Shown one piece after another: positions 8,266 to 17,200 of a stretch of DNA of 20,221 bases. The stretch is taken from positions 1 to 20,221 of the forward strand of contig CAXNAD020000410.1 in NCBI GenBank assembly GCA_964200185.2. The letters are read 5' to 3'. The DNA comes from Choristocarpus tenellus KU-1152. Taxonomy: Eukaryota; Phaeophyceae. A model generated the notes under the pieces. The model saw only the letters and a list, made by a program, of their open reading frames with translations, searched no databases and was not told where the DNA came from. The translations under genes and the position numbers were made by a program. Numbering within the stretch: the stretch's first letter is position 1; each line of letters opens with the position of its first letter.

Positions 8266-11200
8266 GTGATGGTGCCATGGTGGGGAGGGTTATGGTTGGT
8301 TTGGTACGATATATACAGATCCATATAAAGTATCTCTTTCTCATTTGTGATTCCCCACACTCCACGATTTAATGATGGAAAGGTTCGTATGAAGCAGCAA
8401 ATACTGAATGCTCTTCTACGACAGAGGTCGGGAAGCGACTCGGACGATGAAGCTGGATATGGAGGGTCCAGCATTGAAGATAAAGACAATGAGGACAGCA
8501 TCACCGCCTCGCAGGGAGGGGACCAGGAACACCGAGATGAACTTATTCGAACTGGAGCTATTACCCCCTTGGACTCTCCTCCAGTCAGCCAACGTCAGAG
8601 AGGTCGCATGACTCTTATGGAGCACAAGATCGCTGAGGGGATGACAGTTAAACTTCCTCATTCACACAGGTCGAAGGGAGACACTACTAGAAGTGCTGAA
8701 AAAGGACGGAGTGATCCTGTGCAGGATCACCTGCTACAAGCAGAGCGAGAAGACTTGCAGAAATCGATGCAGGACTATTCCATTTTGACAGAAAACAACC
8801 CACCAGAGCCTTCTATGAGAGGGACAGAGACAATGCAACAGAGCCTGACTATGGGTAGTAAGGAAACTAGTTCTCCAGAGGGGTGGGAATGCCCCAAATG
8901 CACGCTTGTTGGCCCGTATGATGCTTTGAGGTGCGTGGCATGTGGACAGAGGAAACCCCGGAACCGTAAGTACCAAACAAGAATGGGCATGGATGAAATT
9001 GTGGTTTGCCCACTGTGCAAACATGTGCTAGGTACTGGGAGTTCCGCCAAACCTGATATACTCATCAGCAAGCACATAGACACATGTGAAAAAAGAAAAG
9101 ACGGACAGGAAGGCCAGGAGTGCATACTAAGCAGAGGGTCAACTGACGACTACTCAGGTGAAGTTTGAGCAAACCTGCAAAACATGGAACTAGAGTATAT
9201 TACCACTCTTGGCAGTGTAAGACATACTTTGTAGTCCCAATGTTAATTTTATTGTTCTAGTTATGAGCTTCGAGATGGTTAAATATTTGTACTCAATAGC
9301 TTGCCTCCATCCGTGCTGTTCACATGGAATGGACACTACACCATCAAGGCAATAGTAATTACTCCAAGTCTCAAAGTGCCTTTAGAGCATCAATGATGGC
9401 ATCCACTTGCTTTGAACACCTCTAGAGTTTTGTGCATCAGTGCAGCTTCACGAGCTCATGAAGTTTCCTGGGTTTCCTTGCTTGTTAGGGTCTGAGACTG
9501 ATGAGAAGTCTGAAAATCCAAGTGGAAGGAGAACCAACTCTGCAGCTGGCAAGAAGAAACAGAAAAAGAGATCAGCCAAGGACCAGAAAGTCTTGAGCCA
9601 AAGCAACCAAGCAAAAAAAGCAATGCTATCGCATGCATCACACGCACCAGAGGTTTTGAAGATCACTCGAGGTAACAAGGCGTTTCGTGGCCTTGTGGAC
9701 GATTATGATATGGTGGACTACAATGCCAGGAAGGTGGGACAAGTGCAGATCTGGATTTAATGACCATATCCAAGTCACAAGTATAAATTTCTGTCCATGC
9801 TTTGGCATCTATGGCATGGACAAATATTGGATGCAATCTTTATCACGTCCAGAGGTCAGGTATTTTATCATTGTGTTCCTTGTGTCCCACATGCTCGACT
9901 ATCCACACCAAACTGCAAAATGCCTTCAGAAGGAATATAGTCAAGACAAATTGCCACTACCAAACTCTGAGGAGTATTCTAAGGGAATGATGGACACTGG
10001 AGATTTTGGTGGTGGCCTTAAAATGGAAGAAGAGACTGTCTCCCGACTTTTTCGGTTCCAAATCACAGGTGCTAGTCTCGCTTGTTGAAGTGCTTGTGAA
10101 AAAGACACTGAAATCTATAGTAATATTATGCAGCCAAGTACTTTGTTGCAGGAGGCAGAATTAAGACTGGAAGTATGGATGAAAGAAAACGGTAAGCACA
10201 CAGTTGCTTTCATCCAAGATGACATAGAGTGTTGGAGTAGTGAGGGGATCAAGCTTGCTGCTTCAAATATTGTTCATTTGTGTAATGAAGAATGTGTAGT
10301 TTAATGTCTTTACAGCACATGGCAGCAAAGAAATCCTTATGAATTCCACATGTTAACTTGCGTACACCTTGATGTCTACTTTGTTGCAGGGTTAATACAT
10401 TTGTTTGTGATTTCACTGCATGCAGATATAGAAATTATACTTGGGTGAATTATGTTTTGGCCATGACGACTACAACCGGTACTATTGCAAAGATTCATTG
10501 GTAAATCTGCTGTTATATTGGTGCATGATAGCAGTCTTGTGATAGCTAGTACCTGTATCAACTTCTGTAGGGATTGGGACAATTTATAATGCACACAAGA
10601 TTATATTCTGCATCAATCTCTTCCCACAAAGAATGTATCTGAGGTTTCATTCGCCAGGGAAGTGCTAGCCAGTCAAAGCATCGCCAGCCATGCACACCCT
10701 GGCTTGAATATTTCAGTACCACTTCATTTATCCCTGAATCCAAGAATTACGTAAAAGTGCCAAATGTTGTCTTTTTACGACAAAGGTCATGCTGAGTACT
10801 ACATTTGCATTGTGTTCTCAAATTACAGCTGTGATGAGATGGAAATTCAGAAAAAGTAAGACGCAAGATTTAATGTCACTTATGCAACCGAAATTTCAGC
10901 CTTGACAACACTTCTCTCCCCTACAAGGTACTTGTACTTTGAAGTGTAACATTTGGAAGGTGATACACCTTGTCATTGACAGGAGTGCGATGGATGTGGC
11001 AGCTACACCAGCAGGGTGCAGGAGGAATTGTTGGAGACGAAATGGGTCTGGGCAAGACAGTCCAGGTACTTAGTCATCAACCAGGTACAGAATTGTGATA
11101 GGGTTGAACAACTTTTGAGGTTGCTAAGGCATTACCAGATGGATGCAAAATGGATACAGTACTGTGATCTTTTCTTGCTTTGTGAACACCCCTTCTCCTG

Positions 11201-14200
11201 TGAAATAGTATACCCAAGAGATTGTTGACGTGATTTTATGGTTACTAAAAATAACAGGTTTCTGCCTACCTTGGAGCTCTAAGCAGCAGTGGCCTTCTGG
11301 AGTCTGCCCTGATTGTTGCACCGGCTACTGTGCTCTCTCACTGGATGGCAGAACTTCACTCTTGGGCCCCAGAGCTTCGTGTAGTGATACTACATCGATG
11401 TAGTCCTGCTTTTAGTGCAGCATGTACTAGTACAGGTAGGAACTTGCGTACAATCTTGATGGGTGAGACAGATCCAGGAGGAGGCAGCACAGCAAAATGT
11501 CCTTCAAGTCGTATCTAGTGGATTGCCCATGTCCATTTGAGGTGACACAGTTGTTCTATACATATTTTCCTGTATGCATGTATGTATGTATGTTGTATGT
11601 ATGTGTGTGTTTTGTTCTTGTTTGACACGCAGGCAAGGTGCGGACAATGGTTCGAAAGGTGCTGAGCTTTCATGGGGTGGTATTGATAACATCCTACAAT
11701 GGCTTGAAGTCACTCAAGACAATGCTGGTACCACACAATTGGGACTACTGTGTGCTGGATGAGGGACAAGTCATCCGCAACCCAGATGCAGAGGTACTCT
11801 TGCTTATTGTGTGGTAGAGCTTGTTGTAGTTGTCATGTACAATTCATTACTCTGTTATCTCTCTAAGCATGTAGCAAGCCCTAATCCTTTGTTTTTGTTC
11901 TTCAGAGCAGAGGTAAATTTTACCTGAGTATTATATTCATACTTAGAAGTGCTAGAAATTCTTGATATTGATACTGATATTTCATTGCTTGACCACAGTC
12001 TATACTCCACTGCTTACAACAATCTCAATAGGTTACTCTTGTGTGCAAGCAAATAAGGACTGTACACAGACTGGTCCTGACTGGAACTCCCATACAGAAT
12101 AATCTGCGGGAGCTATGGAGTCTTTTTGATTTTGTGTTTCCTGGTCGTCTAGGCTCTCTCCCTGCATTTGATGCAGAATTTGCTACTCCAATCAGAGTTG
12201 GTGGCTATGCCAGTGCGAGGTGAATATTTCCTGATCGCTTTGTGACATCAGCAGTGTTGGTCATAGGTGTGAAATACATAGTACAAGGCAGAGACCTCCG
12301 TACTTTTAGGTGGTTGTTGAGAAATGTTTTGTATGTGTGGAAATGCTATATTGCAAGCACTAGCCAGTGTGCAAAGCCTTGCCAGTGCAGGGTCTCCTGA
12401 TCATTTGCTTTTTGATTTGTACTCCCTGTCATACCCTACAATTTTTTTCAACGCTTCATGGTGTAGCCCTCTCCATGCTCATTTTGTTGTATGATCATGT
12501 TAATGTACGTAAGATACATTCATCCACACTATTATTATTTATGGCATTGGTGAGTCAATATGTTTGCTACACGGAGTGCTGTGGTGTTTTAAATGTTACA
12601 TCCTTCTCCTGTTCTAGAACTTGTAACTCCTCTAACTTCCATGTGTGGCATGGATTTGTCAGCCCTATACAGGCACGCCTAGCATATTGCTGTGCTCTTG
12701 TTCTTCGTGACCTTGTGCAGCCATACCTTTTGAGGAGACAGAAGAAAGATCTGCAGGACATACTTGATCTTCCAAAAAAGACAGAACAGGTTAGTATGGA
12801 GAGGGATGGTATCACAATACAAGGATTGATCGAGTGTGAGACAGCACAGTTGAATTAGATTACAATACAAGGAAGGATTCCGTTACTTCTTTTGGACAGG
12901 GTACTTCTATCAGTGTAAAATGTCTGTATTAGGGGTATGTGGAACCACCAGTTGAATCTGATAGGTATCAACGTTTGCAGGACACGTTGTGTTAACATAT
13001 GTGTCACATATGTGAAGTGCTTCTTGTTTATGGCCTGCAAGAAAGAGTCATATCTGCATCTCTGGCCTCAATTGGATAATGCAATAACTGGTCATCCTAA
13101 TATACTTTTCCACCTCAACATGAGCTTTTTTTGCAACAGGTGCTCTTCTGTCGTTTAACACCATACCAGCGTCGCCTTTACATGGAATTCCTAGAGTCTG
13201 CTGAAGTGAAGAGTGTGCTCAGGCGGGCAACACGCTCCTTTCGAGCAATTTGCATTTTACGCAAGCTGTGTAACCACCCAGATCTGGTGTGCCGTCTGGG
13301 TGACTCTGTTGTTACCAGGTGCTGTACTTGTATGGATGGATTGACCATGTTCAGATATACATACGTGCTGAATTAATACTGAAGCACGATTGCGTCAATG
13401 CCAGATATAATTTTTTCATCATCTTCTAACTGCATGCATTGCTGATTGATAGGCTTTCAGGTCACAACATTTGGGAAGATGAAAATGAAAGTGATGAGGA
13501 CAATAGTGATAGCAAAAGGGTTAACGGGATTGACTGGGAGGAGGAGGGCGCCCTTCAGCGCTCAGGCAAACTACTTGTTCTTCATCATATTCTGCCATTG
13601 TGGCACAAGCAGGTTTTTAAGTTTTGGCATGTCATGTTTCTCTTTGAGGAAAATAAGCATGGGATCGAATTGCTGATATCTACATCCAAACTATTCAGAA
13701 AGAAACGTAAGTCACCAGGGTAGTGCTTGACAATATTGATAGTGTTTGAGTGACATATTTTATCCCTTCTATTCTCAACTTGTGCTGACTGTTGAGTATT
13801 TGTGATCTAACAAACCCCTTTTGATCTCTTGACCCTTCCTGCTGTGTCTACTACAGGGTCATCGTGTCCTCCTGTTCTCTCAGACTCGGCAGATGCTCAA
13901 CATCATTGAGCAATTTGTGGTCCGATCAGGCTGGTCATATGGGAGGCTGGATGGCAACACCCCAGTAGGCTCAAGGCAGGCAAGCACATGACAAGGGAGA
14001 CAGACCACCATGCCATCATTACTGCATACAGTTGACACATGTGCCAGTTGATCATGTTATCCTCAAAGTGAACTCAACCTCTAAAACCCACTCAATGCTC
14101 AACTCCGATGTACCTTTAATCAGGTCTCGTTTGAAACTCTGCTATTAGTTTATACAACCAATGACAACCATCACCACCACTTGCTTGCAGGCACTGATTG

Positions 14201-17200
14201 ACTGCTTCAATGGAGATCGCTCTGTTTTTATAATGCTTCTCACAACCCGGACTGGGGGAGTTGGGGTTAATCTCACTGGAGCTGATCGAGTAATCCTCTT
14301 TGATCCGGACTGGAATCCCAGCACTGATTCACAGGTTGTGAACATACACATTGCCCCTTGGTATTTATCTGGATATGACGTGCCTACAATCTAAAATGTG
14401 ATGATATATATATATATATATTAATAATATTAATAATATGCAGGCACAGGCGCACAGTTCTTTCTCCCCAAAGGTCCCATGTTGTATGTTATGGAAGGGG
14501 TGAATTGTTTTTTCTGTGTTAAGTATGGACCAAATTCATATATATTTGTCCAATTCAAGTACTATACAATGTCATAATCTGCCTTGAATGCAACAAAGTG
14601 CCTGGCCAAATACAGTATCCCAGCCCTCCTTTAAAAGAGTAATTTCCCTGGTCTTGAGATGACAGCACCAGAGCACATTAATGATAGGTCCATTATAATA
14701 TACTAGTGTATTTATATTTTTTCACTGATAAAGCGTAGAGAATGGCATTGTACTTTGGCACAAGCCTTAGCAACAACATGTACTGTACACTCAGGAGGTT
14801 ATCTATGGAGATACTCAACGCAGCACTGTGGTGTGGTAGGGTTGATCTATCATTAGGACAAAATGGGGTACAAGTGAAACCATTTTTTTTTGTTAATGGC
14901 AATTCTGTTGATCGGGTCACCAAGTATTTCCACTGTTTGCCTCATGTAAGTAAGTGTGCATGTTTTCCCCAGCCACTTGTCACTAAGGTTGGGCATACCA
15001 TACATGCGTTCTTTTCCCTTCAACTAATTGAGTTCTTGATAGCTATGTCGATACCCAACCTCAGTCTTTATTGATGGATTATCTTGATTAGAGTTGTGTA
15101 TCCCAAAAATTATAACTAGGTGTGATCCCTTCAAATCTGTCCTATTAATAGGCACTATCCTTTGTCAATTTAAGGTCATGGACAAATCTACCATCCCATG
15201 TTGATTTTGTTGCAACATTTCTACAAGTGACATTAAGGGGGGTTCTGTAGTGAAGTGATGAGTTGTTTTTTGTTATGTTGCTCATAATGTAGTCTTACCT
15301 GTGAGAACATATATTTTCTTTTGTCTTGTGTTAACATCCCAGGCAAGGGAGCGGGCGTGGCGTGTTGGACAGCAACGAAATGTTACTGTGTACCGCCTCA
15401 TCACTGCTGGGACCATTGAAGAGAAGGTTTATCACAGGCAAATATTCAAGACAGCACTCACCAATAGGGTTCTACAGGTTAGAATATGTGCGGCCTATGG
15501 CTAGGGTTCATCTATGCTCAATTTATCAAACTGCACTACCTAATTAATGGCTGAGAGCTCATGATGGACACTTATTCTCTTCTTCTTTCCCCCATTTTTG
15601 TCCAGGACCCCAAGCAGAGGCGAATGTTTAGTGCTGACGAGCTGAAAGATCTCTTCACCCTCACTGATGATGGGGCTCTAAATGGGTTCACTGATACAAT
15701 TGACATATTCCAGGTGAGAGGATTCTAGCATGAACGCACAATTGCTTAATATGATATTGTTGTGATGAGTATGAAGGATGCATTTAGGTTATCCTTAATA
15801 TGATATTGTTGTGATGAGTATGAAGGATGCATTTAGGTTATCCTTACAACTTGTCACTCCACTTTTCTCAAACATAATTGTCATACAATCCTTGAACTCT
15901 GTACAGGGAGAGGGTAAGGTTGACCGTCCTGATAATGTCCATGACATCAAAGATAGTGGAAGGAAGAGAAATCGACACCATAGCACAAGTACAGCTCGGA
16001 GCCAATGCCCAGAAACCCATGGCATAAAAGGCAAAGGCAAGAGTAAGTGGGAAAGTGCAAACACCTTAATATCTTCTTCCTTCATAACAGAAGGGGTAAT
16101 TTCTCGCAATGCCGGGAGCATATCAAATGAGGACAACACTATTGACAGGTCCAAAGGAGATGATTCCGCTGTTCTACAAGCGCTTTTTGATGATAGCCCC
16201 CTCTCGAGTGTCTTCCTCCATGATCTTGCAGAAGATTCTTCTAAAGGTACTTCAAACAGCGCAAAAGTAGGGACCTAGCCTACAGGTTTTGATGGCCAAG
16301 TCACACCTTGTAATTGGGTGTGTGTGCTTGAGTCACCACTTGTAGAGAGAGAAGGTCTATGGTTGTACATACCACAGGAATTGTGTCCCAGTTATTGTGT
16401 GTTTTGAAACTTTGTTCTTTCTTATTATATTTAGATGACCAATTGATGGGCAAAAGAAAAGTAGGTTAGATTGGTCCAAGCCTTGGAAAACCAGACATTT
16501 TCTCACCCTTACAAAGTATGATTATCAATAGTCAGGTTGTGAATAATATCAGTTCAATTATTTTGACAAAGAAAAGGTTTATTCAAAACCTTTAGATTAG
16601 TTGGTAGTTTGCCTGTACACATGCTTACTGCACTTTCTGCTGAATTTTCTTTGCTGGGCCTCTCAGCACTGTCTGATCTAATACCTCAGCTACAGCTCAC
16701 ATGCTTTGACCAAATTTAATGCCACCAAAGATTTTGAGCTGATGAAGTTTATTCTCACCAATCCTTTCACTTCACATCTCTACTCTTTAGGTATTGCTCA
16801 TCTCTCACTTGAAGACAGGCGTGTGGAGGAGGATGCTAAGCGTGCTGCCAAGAAAGCACTTGACCAACTTCGAATGTCCAGGCAGACTGTTCGTGCTGGA
16901 GCTGGCCAGGTGTGCTTCATTTTTGAAAGATGTTACTGAGGGAGTGAGTATGTCCTTTTCAGGAAAGCCCACTTAGCACTTGAGCTGGTTATTCCGAAAA
17001 TTTAACTCTGCACCTTCACATTTCAATTTTCTGTCCTGGATGGAAAACAAATGCATTGCCCATTTCTTGGAATGGCATGCTTTTCAGGTGAGCTACATTC
17101 ATTAAACCAGAAAACCTCAGAAGTTTGTTAACTCCAGAGTGGGATGAATTAGTTCAGGTTGCTATAGTCCTAGTGATGCTTATGGAGGAGGTCAATTACT

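Noticed and set aside
7965-8504. Minus-strand open frame of 179 codons
   Set aside because: It lies antisense to the first two exons of CSB. Its composition is what the reverse of those exons gives, and no motif is visible.
9687-10088. Single 133-codon open frame as an independent small gene
   Set aside because: Its first half is intron. From 9930 to 10068 it is CSB exon 4, leading in phase into the Walker A exon.
12367-12858. Plus-strand open frame of 163 codons ending in CSB sequence
   Set aside because: Only 12663-12789 is CSB. The upstream part is intron, since the acceptor at 12662 restores SPIQARLAY in phase, and the tail after 12789 is intron too.
14742-15074. Plus-strand open frame of 110 codons inside the CSB gene
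   Set aside because: It sits wholly in the intron between motifs V and VI. The conserved protein skips it, and it has no recognisable similarity.
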